Source: Chloroflexota bacterium
GTDB lineage: Bacteria > Chloroflexota > Anaerolineae > Caldilineales > Caldilineaceae
Assembly: GCA_003577005.1 (NCBI GenBank)
Contig: QEUW01000229.1
Span: 1 to 12,193 of the forward strand
Length of the DNA: 12,193 bases
Direction of reading: 5' to 3'
The notes beneath the pieces are model-generated. The model was not told where the DNA came from. It did not search any database and saw nothing but the letters and a program-made list of their open reading frames with translations. A program made the translations under genes and the position numbers. This document shows, piece after piece, positions 6,816 to 12,193 of this stretch. Numbering within the stretch: position 1 is the first letter of the stretch; every line of letters begins with the position of its first letter.

Positions 6816-8216
6816 TTAGGCGCTACCCATCCATTGCAATGTATCGATGGTGTTGCAGAAATCCTGCACGGCCTGCTCGGGCGGTGTGGGTAGGAAAAGT
6901 TTTTGCAACACTAGCTCAAGCTGTTCGACAACTTCTCTGGCGCGACCCCCGTTGGCCTCCATGCGCTGCCGGCCGTAGGGAATGTAGTGTTCGAAATGCC
7001 ACTGTAGCATCGGGTCCTCTACGCCCTCCAGTGCCGACATGCGTACAGGGAGCAAATACTGGGCGAGCCACTTCTGGTGCTCCTCATTGGCCAGCCAGAG
7101 GGCAAAGTCAATGGTGGGCTGGATGGCGTTGGTATCTGCGGTTCGGTAGGGTACGATGTTGACATCCAGCAAGGGTCCTCCCCAAACAGAAGAATGGGCA
7201 ACGCCTGGGTCTGTCGGCACCTGCACGAAAATCCAATCAAACCCTTGCTCCGTATCGCTCACGACCAGTGTCTCCGGATCGACCTGCATTCCGGGTCGCC
7301 GTGACCAGCCAATGTCGGGGCCCACTCCCCCTAGCAGTGACCTCTGATTCCAATATTCCCAGCGCGAGGCGCTCAACCCAGACGGATTGGGAATCACATT
7401 GTGGACAAAGTAGAGGTCTTGCAGCCACTGAAGAAATGCCAGCCCCTCTTCTTCACCTAACATACACACCCACTGACCATTCTCATTGCGCACAGTGTCG
7501 GTACCCCAATTCCAACTCAGCACCTGTTCGGGCCAGTAGAAAAAGGGATTGGTGTGTTGAGTGGTAAAGACAGCACCCCACACCTGTGAGCCGTCGCTCC
7601 GTTCAAAGGTGCATTTCTTCATCAATTCGAGATACTGGTCAAAGTTCCAGGTGCGTTCCGGTGCAGCGGGCACCAGATCCATGGCATCCGCCTCGTCGAT
7701 GATCGAAAGGTTCAACACCATCCCAGAGGCCAGTGTGTAGAAGGGAACCATGTAATTTTTGCCCTGATAGAGCATCCCTTCGTACCAGCCAGGCGGCAGG
7801 TCGTCCTTGAACTCCTGTGGCAGTTCCACCTCAAGGGCAACATCCCCCTCCAGCGCATACAGGATCTGGTCGATCCCGCTGCGCAAAATCAAGTGTGGCG
7901 GGTTGCCGGAGGTGATGGCCGTTGCCATTTTGGCCAGGGCATCCCAACCCATGGCCTGGTAGGCGATAGTGACATTGGGATTTTCCTGCATGTATGCATC
8001 AGCCAGTTCCTGTTCCCACTTACCATGCGGATAGAGGTCAGGTGGCAGACCGAGGCCAAACGACCACCACTGCAATTCTACCGGTGCGGCCTGGGCGGCA
8101 CTGCCTTCGCCACCCGTAGTGGGCGCCACGGCAGGCGCACAGGCCGATAGGATGGCGGCGCCAGTGGTCAGGGCGCCGATCTTGAGAAAGTTGCGACGAG
8201 ACAGACCGTTTGTCAT
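6816..8216 (-). CDS. Extracellular solute-binding protein of a CUT1 sugar ABC transporter (Tat lipoprotein)
   Basis: The product is 466 residues. The start at 8216 is fixed by a strong AAGGAGGAA six bases upstream and by the N-terminus it gives: MTNGLSRRNFLKIGALTTGA. That contains a twin-arginine signal (SRRNFLK, residues 6-12), a hydrophobic stretch, and the lipobox LSAC with C26 as the lipidation site. A proline, threonine and glycine-rich linker follows. The mature part has the features of bacterial family 1/8 sugar-binding proteins: ADAYMQENPNVTIAYQAMGW, then NPPHLILRSG, and late aromatic motifs such as FALWLANEEHQKWLAQYLLP. The many Trp and Tyr residues fit carbohydrate binding, usually oligosaccharides or glycosides. 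It should be exported folded, anchored to the membrane, and pass ligand to the two downstream permeases. Exact ligand cannot be read from sequence. Confidence 0.95.
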   Translation of the reverse strand: MTNGLSRRNFLKIGALTTGAAILSACAPAVAPTTGGEGSAAQAAPVELQWWSFGLGLPPDLYPHGKWEQELADAYMQENPNVTIAYQAMGWDALAKMATAITSGNPPHLILRSGIDQILYALEGDVALEVELPQEFKDDLPPGWYEGMLYQGKNYMVPFYTLASGMVLNLSIIDEADAMDLVPAAPERTWNFDQYLELMKKCTFERSDGSQVWGAVFTTQHTNPFFYWPEQVLSWNWGTDTVRNENGQWVCMLGEEEGLAFLQWLQDLYFVHNVIPNPSGLSASRWEYWNQRSLLGGVGPDIGWSRRPGMQVDPETLVVSDTEQGFDWIFVQVPTDPGVAHSSVWGGPLLDVNIVPYRTADTNAIQPTIDFALWLANEEHQKWLAQYLLPVRMSALEGVEDPMLQWHFEHYIPYGRQRMEANGGRAREVVEQLELVLQKLFLPTPPEQAVQDFCNTIDTLQWMGSA

Positions 8217-8220
8217 GCGA

Positions 8221-8229
8221 TTCCTCCTT
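8221..8229 (-). promoter_or_regulatory. Ribosome-binding site of the solute-binding protein gene
   Basis: On the minus strand this reads AAGGAGGAA, a near-perfect Shine-Dalgarno sequence, with six bases between AGGAGG and the ATG at 8216. It is the strongest site in the cluster. It rules out the longer start at 8297 and fits a need for high binding-protein expression. Confidence 0.85.
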
Positions 8230-8260
8230 GAAATATTCAAATACTCGTCATGGTTCGCGC

Positions 8261-8282
8261 ACATCGTCCAGCTGGAACATGT
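8261..8282. promoter_or_regulatory. Imperfect 22-bp palindrome between lacI-type and binding-protein genes
   Basis: A perfect TCCAGCTGGA core (8267-8276) is flanked, after 2-nt gaps, by ACAT and ATGT, giving 18 of 22 symmetric positions. It lies in the 99-bp gap upstream of the binding-protein gene. It differs from the operator at 9463-9484, so the LacI protein may not bind here. It could be a second regulator's site or chance. Confidence 0.25.
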
Positions 8283-8315
8283 CCTGGCGAGAAACACAGG
8301 GGATAAGCAACGTCT

Positions 8316-9380
8316 TTACCTCTGCACTTGGATATAGGAATCATCGGACGGTGGGGCAAGGGTTGTAGATTGACGGACAATGAGATGCGTCTCTACGTGC
8401 TTACAGGGAGTCGGGGCCAGCCATTCGTCCGCGTCTGTCTGCAACAGATCAAGCAACATGCGCATCATAGTCGTCCCCAGTTCATAGCGCGCCAATGCGA
8501 TAGTAGTCAACGGCAGGCTGATCTGAGCGGCCAGCGGCATGTCACCAAAGCCGATGATCGAAAGCTCTTGCGGTAACGACACTCCTTCGTTACGAGCAGC
8601 CCATTGCACACCAATGGCAAGCATATCATTGGCTGCTAGCACCGCCGTCGGCCGCTGGTTTGGTCCATTCCACAACGTGTAAAATGCCTGACGGCCATCG
8701 TCAATCCGCATATTCCTCACCTCCACGACTGACGCATATTTGTTTCGGCCGGAAGCGGAAAGAGCTGCTAGAAATGCAGCATGCTTTCGAAGAGAAGTAC
8801 GCAGATGCATCGGTCCGTTAACAAGGGCTATGCAACGATGCTCCATCTGAATCAGATGCTCAACTGCTGCGTGAATACCTTGTTCAAAATCAACGGTGAC
8901 GATGCCCGCTCGCCCCTGCACAACCTCCACCGGCCAATCCAACGCCACAAATGGAATCTGATGGCGCATAAGTTCTTCAACAAAATCATCTTCCAAACTC
9001 GTCGTCACGACGAGGACGCCATCAACCTGTTTGTCGATCAGTGAATAGACAAAGCGCATCCCACGCGCCGTGTCATACATGGTGTTACAGAGGAAGAGAT
9101 CGTAGCCGTGTGCAACTGCGACGCTTTCCATACCTAAGATAATCTCTGCATAAAATGGGTCACTGATATCCGAAATCAGTAGTCCTATCGTTTGCGAACG
9201 CTTCAACGCCAGGCTACGCGCAACTTGACTGGGACGATAGTCAAGTGCAGCAATTGCTTGCATCACACGCTCTCGGGTTCCAACCCGCATATGAAGTTCG
9301 CTGCCGTTCAACACACGACTTACCGTGCTCTTAGAGACCCCTGCGGCACGCGCCACATCGGCGATTGTCGGTCGAGCCAT
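8316..9380 (-). CDS. LacI family transcriptional regulator
   Basis: The product is 354 residues, normal for the family. Residues 5-26 (TIADVARAAGVSKSTVSRVL, then NG) are the classic LacI helix-turn-helix. The hinge helix follows with RPSQVARSLALKRS. A periplasmic-binding-protein-like sensor domain runs from TIGLLISDISDPFYAEIILG to the C-terminus, with VLAANDMLAIGV and IGFGDMPLA as family signatures. It should bind DNA as a dimer and respond to a sugar-like ligand. It is first in the cluster, 99 bp before the binding-protein gene. A consensus promoter and perfect operator lie upstream, so it probably represses itself and the downstream genes. Its own ribosome-binding site is weak (GGGTG), which fits a low-abundance regulator. 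Confidence 0.95.
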   Translation of the reverse strand: MARPTIADVARAAGVSKSTVSRVLNGSELHMRVGTRERVMQAIAALDYRPSQVARSLALKRSQTIGLLISDISDPFYAEIILGMESVAVAHGYDLFLCNTMYDTARGMRFVYSLIDKQVDGVLVVTTSLEDDFVEELMRHQIPFVALDWPVEVVQGRAGIVTVDFEQGIHAAVEHLIQMEHRCIALVNGPMHLRTSLRKHAAFLAALSASGRNKYASVVEVRNMRIDDGRQAFYTLWNGPNQRPTAVLAANDMLAIGVQWAARNEGVSLPQELSIIGFGDMPLAAQISLPLTTIALARYELGTTMMRMLLDLLQTDADEWLAPTPCKHVETHLIVRQSTTLAPPSDDSYIQVQR

Positions 9381-9462
9381 TAAACACCCGGCGTCAGTTT
9401 GTATGCACCAGGCAAAAGAAGAGATCGCCTGTTACTAACGCATAACGATATCTACATTTGCA

Positions 9463-9484
9463 CTTCTGAAACCGGTTTCAGAAG
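9463..9484. promoter_or_regulatory. LacI-family operator (perfect 22-bp palindrome)
   Basis: CTTCTGAAACC followed immediately by its exact reverse complement makes a perfect 22-bp palindrome with a central CG. The core TGAAACCGGTTTCA is the typical operator shape of LacI-GalR proteins. It begins 8 nt downstream of the -10 box on the minus strand, on or just past the expected transcription start (about 9486), and 83 bp before the LacI start codon. A bound repressor there would block initiation. No second copy was seen in the window, so this one site probably controls the whole cluster. Confidence 0.88.
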
Positions 9485-9492
9485 CGACGCCA

Positions 9493-9521
9493 ATTATACA
9501 TTCTGCTTGCTCGTGCGTCAA
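9493..9521 (-). promoter_or_regulatory. Sigma-70 type promoter of the sugar-uptake cluster
   Basis: On the minus strand: TTGACG (9516-9521), a 17-bp spacer, then TATAAT (9493-9498). The -10 box is perfect, the -35 box matches at 5 of 6 positions, and the spacing is ideal. A-rich sequence upstream (about 9530-9560) could act as an UP element. Transcription would start near 9486 and read into the LacI gene and the rest of the cluster. Confidence 0.85.
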
Positions 9522-10014
9522 ACGTCGATCAAAAGTGAAAGACTGAAAGAAAAAACACAAGAATGTGAAATACATGTCTAAATGCAAGTCTGTGTTAGCG
9601 ATGAAGTACTGAGTCAGCGCTTCATCGAGGAGGTGTGCTGGGTCGCCTGGAGTGATGACAAGTAACATGAATTGGCGGCACGCTATGGTAACCGGAACAG
9701 TAGCCTCCCTTGACTAACGGGCACAGGCGTAGGATGTAAGAGACATCGCTGGTCATCAGACTGTGCCCAGCCCGGCTGCGGCGGGCGCGCCATAAACAGG
9801 ACAAACGCACCGTAGCTCTCCAGCGTCTTTTATTCCAAAATTCTGCAAGGTCGGTCTCACGGGGGGATATTTCATTGGAACAAAAGTGGGCTCAATTCTA
9901 AAGTGGGGTAGAACCCACCAAGGCTGATAACTACCAGCGGAACGCTAACTGCGCCCAATGTGTGTCTACGATGTGCTTGGGTAAGAACACCACTCGAAGG
10001 GGACACGTGCGGGA
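9522..10014. other. Intergenic region without a convincing gene
   Basis: No reading frame here has family-like composition. An A-rich part lies at 9530-9590. A modest hairpin (CGATGAAG 9599-9606 with CTTCATCG 9620-9627) and a short GTGGG/CCCAC stem near 9900-9920 are the only structures noted. It separates the LacI-controlled cluster from the Nudix region. Confidence 0.5.
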
Positions 10015-10043
10015 TTGACACTCGTCGGGTCCGCCTTTACTAT
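10015..10043 (+). promoter_or_regulatory. Possible orphan sigma-70 promoter
   Basis: A perfect TTGACA (10015-10020), 17 bp, then TACTAT (10038-10043; 4 of 6 positions of the -10 consensus). A start near 10050 would give a transcript entering the stem-loop at 10067-10101. No coding gene on the plus strand lies downstream before the right part of the window. Confidence 0.4.
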
Positions 10044-10049
10044 AGGACT

Positions 10050-10110
10050 AATCGAATCACAAATAGAACAGGGTCAATAGGAGACAACTGTTGGCCCTGT
10101 TGTTTTGTTA
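10050..10110 (+). ncRNA. Candidate short RNA or abortive transcript (promoter plus terminator)
   Basis: This is the stretch between the predicted start of the promoter at 10015-10043 and the T-rich end of the hairpin at 10067-10110. It is about 60 nt, with no open reading frame of interest. Most of it folds into the terminal stem. It matches no RNA family I recognise. Confidence 0.25.
10067..10110 (+). terminator. Intrinsic terminator-like hairpin with T-rich tail
   Basis: AACAGGGTCAA (10067-10077) pairs with TTGGCCCTGTT (10091-10101) over 11 bp with one G-U. It has a 13-nt loop and is followed by GTTTTGTTA. It is the most terminator-like plus-strand structure in the window, although the T-tract is interrupted. 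Confidence 0.4.
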
Positions 10111-10376
10111 TGGACTTGTGCGCAAACAGGGTTGCAGGTTCGACTCCGTTTATCACTCCTTTATACTTGCAGACGCCTTTGCACTCAGACAACAGGTTGA
10201 CAGCCCTACACGCCCAGTTGGCTCAACCTGGCCGAGATCGACTTGCGGTCTTGGCCAAACCCCGTCTCGCCCGCCGGATCGCAATCTTGTCCGCACTTAT
10301 CCGTGGAGTCTTTAGCGCTCTATCGGTGGTTGAGAGGTGGGGTAGTGTCGTGGGGCGAACGCTCATTCGGCGGTTG
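10111..10376. other. Intergenic region downstream of the Nudix gene
   Basis: No supported gene. A hairpin (TGGCCGAGA 10229-10237 with TCTTGGCCA 10249-10257, one G-U) is present. A short T-arm-like string (GCAGGTTCGACTCC, 10134-10147) occurs without the rest of a tRNA. The Nudix gene on the minus strand ends at 10377 and probably terminates in this stretch, but no clear terminator with a T-run was found. Confidence 0.45.
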
Positions 10377-10832
10377 TTACTCAACTGTGGATAGGAATTG
10401 AGTGCCGCTGCCCAAGTCAGGCAGCACGGGCTTGAGCGCGGCTGGAACGAACTTTAGCCCGGCCAGGTCATCAAGCGGGAACCACGCAAACCTGAGTTGT
10501 GGCTCTCGACTCACGACGGGCATAGGTGCGTGAACTGTGCCGTGCTTGGGCTGAACCAGAAAGTAGAAACAGTGTTCTCGTACACGGCCATACGCACCTG
10601 CGTAGAAGTTCTCGTGCAGCACGGCCAAACGAATGCACTGCATCTCAAGGCCGAGCTCTTCTCGATATTCTCGTAAGCAACCTTCTTCTGCCGTCTCATC
10701 CAGCTCTAACTTGCCGCCCGGCACACCCCAAGTGTCACCGTCCACCAAGCATTCAAGCAGAATGTGCCGTGCGACAATCCAGATGCCTGCCGTTCTCAGC
10801 GTGATATGAGTCATCTTCTTGAAGCTTGACAT
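10377..10832 (-). CDS. Nudix hydrolase (MutT-like)
   Basis: The product is 151 residues, usual for single-domain Nudix proteins. The Nudix box is complete from G40 to L62: GKLELDE, seven residues, then REYREELGL, matching GX5EX7REUXEEXGU. E55, E58 and E59 are the expected metal ligands. WGVPGG just before it is the typical lead-in. Family members cleave nucleoside diphosphates linked to another moiety (oxidised nucleotides, NDP-sugars, dinucleotides, ADP-ribose); the substrate cannot be told from sequence. The start used is ATG 10832; ATG 10814 (MTHITLRTAG) is equally plausible, and both lack a strong ribosome-binding site. It stands alone between non-coding regions, with no evident link to the sugar cluster. 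Confidence 0.92.
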   Translation of the reverse strand: MSSFKKMTHITLRTAGIWIVARHILLECLVDGDTWGVPGGKLELDETAEEGCLREYREELGLEMQCIRLAVLHENFYAGAYGRVREHCFYFLVQPKHGTVHAPMPVVSREPQLRFAWFPLDDLAGLKFVPAALKPVLPDLGSGTQFLSTVE

Positions 10833-10855
10833 TCGCAGCCAGCACTGAGGCGTAA

Positions 10856-10885
10856 ATTATGTTGTATACAGGAAAGGTCTCCCAA
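10856..10885 (-). promoter_or_regulatory. Possible promoter of the Nudix gene
   Basis: On the minus strand: TTGGGA (10880-10885), 18 bp, CATAAT (10856-10861). The -10 box matches 5 of 6 and the -35 box is weak. The position, about 24 bp before the start codon, would give a short leader. Confidence 0.35.
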
Positions 10886-10964
10886 TGACTATACCATGTA
10901 GGATGGGCTTGCGCCAAACGTGACCCCTGAAGGTGATTGTCCCTATGCGCTGCACAATGCTGCT

Positions 10965-11056
10965 GACTAAGTGCCTATCCGAGTCACTCTGCGACCAAGC
11001 CCTTTTATAGGTGTAGTTATCGGACCTGCAACCGTGACTCGGATAGGTTCTAAGTC
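10965..11056. repeat. 92-bp palindromic element with 23-nt inverted termini
   Basis: The arms 10965-10987 and 11034-11056 are inverted copies matching at 20 of 23 positions, with a perfect 14-nt core (CCTATCCGAGTCAC at 10974-10987). The 46-nt interior has no gene. No target-site duplication is obvious. It lies in the 381-bp gap between the Nudix gene and the HTH-ATPase gene, upstream of the latter's promoter. It could be a tiny non-autonomous mobile remnant or a regulatory cruciform. Confidence 0.65.
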
Positions 11057-11140
11057 GCCTCTGCGTCCAATAACAGCCGCCTTGCGCACCGCACCCGTAT
11101 CTACGCTGAAGCCATCCCCCTATCTGTCCGGGGAGAATTG

Positions 11141-11149
11141 TGCTATACT
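11141..11149 (+). promoter_or_regulatory. Extended -10 promoter of the HTH-ATPase gene
   Basis: TGCTATACT matches the extended -10 form TGnTATAAT at all but one position; no good -35 box precedes it, as is common for this promoter class. A start near 11156 would leave a leader of about 60 nt before the ATG at 11217. Confidence 0.5.
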
Positions 11150-11216
11150 ATTGAGCCAGACCCAGACGACAATTGGAGGGCTTTGGAACAACCCCCGGTG
11201 CTAGACAGGAGGGATG

Positions 11217-12193
11217 ATGGATCATCCAACCTTTGGTCGCTGGCTCAAGCTACGCCGACGTAGCCTAGGCTTGACCCAAGCGCAGCTGGGCGAACAAATT
11301 GGCTATGCCGGCGAAACTATCCGCAAGGTTGAGGCGGATGAACTGCGCCCTTCCCGGCAAATGGCGGAGAAGCTGGCTAAAGCACTCGAGATTGCGCCGG
11401 AGGAACAGGCAGCCTTTGTTCGCTTTGCCAGAGATGAAGCAAGTCGTGATGAAGTGGCCCTACCGGTTCAGATCAAGACGTCGTCTCCACCACCGTTCAC
11501 CTCTCCAACTCACATTACCGCTGACCTGCTCCCGCGTGAAGGAAACCTGCCGTTGCCGCGCGACCCGCTGCTGGGCCGCGAATGGGAGGTGGCGGTAGTC
11601 CAGAACCTGCTGCTACGCCCTACCGTCGGGCTGGTTACGCTGACCGGACCCGGCGGTGTGGGTAAGTCACGTCTCGCCTTGCAAGTGGCGGCTAACCTGC
11701 TCAGTCATGCGACGCCAGAGACGGGCGAACGGGCTTTTCCTGCTGGCGTCTACTTTGTTCCACTGGCCTCCCTCGATGACCCCACCCTGGTCTTGCCGGC
11801 CATTGCCCAAACCCTCAATGTGCGTGAAGCGGAGGGGCAGCCATTGCTATTGGCGCTGCAAGAGCACCTGCGCGACCAGCAACTCTTGTTGGTGCTCGAT
11901 AACTTCGAGCAGGTGGTGGCTGCAGCACTGCTGCTGGGTGATCTGCTACAGGCAGCGCCGCGCCTCAAAATCCTCGTTACCAGCCGCACGGTGCTGCATC
12001 TGCGCGAGGAACAGACCTTCGCCGTGCCGCCGCTGACGCTACCTGCGCTCGACACAGAGCCAGGGCAGGTGAATGCAACGACAGACCCTGCCCAACTGCT
12101 CAAAGCACCGGCGGTCCAGCTCTTTATCGAGCGGGCACAGAGCGCACAGGCGGACTTTGCCGTCACCAGTGCAAATGCCCGCACGCTCGCCGA
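11217..12193 (+). CDS. XRE-type HTH / NB-ARC-like (STAND) ATPase, 5' part
   Basis: The frame is open from ATG 11217 to the right edge (325 codons seen). ATG 11214 is directly adjacent, but AGGAGG at 11207-11212 gives better spacing for 11217. Residues about 7-60 form an XRE/Cro-type helix-turn-helix (FGRWLKLRRRSLGLTQAQLG, then TIRKVEADELRPS). A proline-rich linker leads to LPLPRDPLLGREWEVAVVQ. The P-loop GPGGVGKS is at 144-151, Walker B LLLVLDNFEQV has D228, and LVTSR at 253-257 is a sensor-type motif. This layout is typical of large Chloroflexota and Actinobacteria STAND proteins, which usually end in TPR-like repeats; that part lies outside the window. The role is probably ligand- or protein-responsive transcription control, target unknown. 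It runs away from the sugar cluster with its own promoter. Confidence 0.93.
   Translation, partial: MDHPTFGRWLKLRRRSLGLTQAQLGEQIGYAGETIRKVEADELRPSRQMAEKLAKALEIAPEEQAAFVRFARDEASRDEVALPVQIKTSSPPPFTSPTHITADLLPREGNLPLPRDPLLGREWEVAVVQNLLLRPTVGLVTLTGPGGVGKSRLALQVAANLLSHATPETGERAFPAGVYFVPLASLDDPTLVLPAIAQTLNVREAEGQPLLLALQEHLRDQQLLLVLDNFEQVVAAALLLGDLLQAAPRLKILVTSRTVLHLREEQTFAVPPLTLPALDTEPGQVNATTDPAQLLKAPAVQLFIERAQSAQADFAVTSANARTLA

Noticed and set aside
8217..8297. N-terminal extension of the binding protein
   Set aside because: It would place the twin-arginine signal internally and ignore the strong Shine-Dalgarno sequence before 8216.
9435..9668. Minus-strand 77-codon frame
   Set aside because: It contains the consensus promoter and the LacI operator, so it is not expected to be translated as a gene.
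10134..10150. tRNA T-arm-like string GCAGGTTCGACTCC
   Set aside because: Only two of five T-stem pairs form, and no matching acceptor, D-arm or anticodon arm was found upstream.
9960..10394. Plus-strand 144-codon frame
   Set aside because: Rich in Arg, Cys and Trp without family pattern; it spans the candidate promoter and terminator and overlaps the Nudix gene end.
1..12193. CRISPR array, rRNA, complete tRNA or intact insertion sequence
   Set aside because: No regularly spaced direct repeats, no rRNA-like sequence, no complete tRNA fold and no transposase gene were seen.

Overview
The window looks like chromosomal DNA from a Chloroflexota bacterium, probably of the Caldilinea/Anaerolineae type. 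This is inferred from three things: a Tat-exported lipoprotein sugar-binding protein feeding an ABC importer with no ATPase gene beside it, a large XRE-type helix-turn-helix plus NB-ARC-like ATPase at the right edge, and GC-moderate intergenic DNA rich in perfect hairpins. No species can be named from the sequence alone.

Left edge (1-948). A decayed gene fragment (one frameshift, one nonsense codon) is followed by about 480 bp of non-coding DNA built almost entirely of nested inverted repeats. A strong hairpin (904-942) ends this region just past the stop codon of the main cluster.

Centre (949-9521, all on the minus strand, so read right to left). This is one co-directional catabolic or uptake cluster: a consensus sigma-70 promoter (9493-9521), a perfect 22-bp LacI-family operator at the expected start point (9463-9484), a LacI regulator, an extracytoplasmic sugar-binding lipoprotein, two CUT1-type permeases, a phytanoyl-CoA-dioxygenase-like Fe(II)/2-oxoglutarate oxygenase, a neutral-ceramidase-like metal hydrolase, and a DegT/DnrJ/EryC1/StrS-type PLP aminotransferase. 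The obvious reading is that LacI senses an imported carbohydrate-like ligand and represses the set. The three enzymes could then hydroxylate, hydrolyse (possibly deacylate) and transaminate the substrate. The substrate is unknown. An aminotransferase, an oxygenase and a ceramidase-fold hydrolase together suggest an amino- or amide-bearing sugar, cyclitol or lipid head group. This combination is the best candidate for an undescribed pathway here.

Right part (9522-12193). About 850 bp without a convincing gene separates the cluster from a Nudix hydrolase (minus strand). Within it a TTGACA promoter and a stem-loop with a T-rich tail could frame a small RNA. Between the Nudix gene and the right edge lies a 92-bp palindromic element and then an extended -10 promoter. 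These precede the 5' part of a plus-strand gene for an XRE-HTH/STAND-type ATPase that runs off the window.
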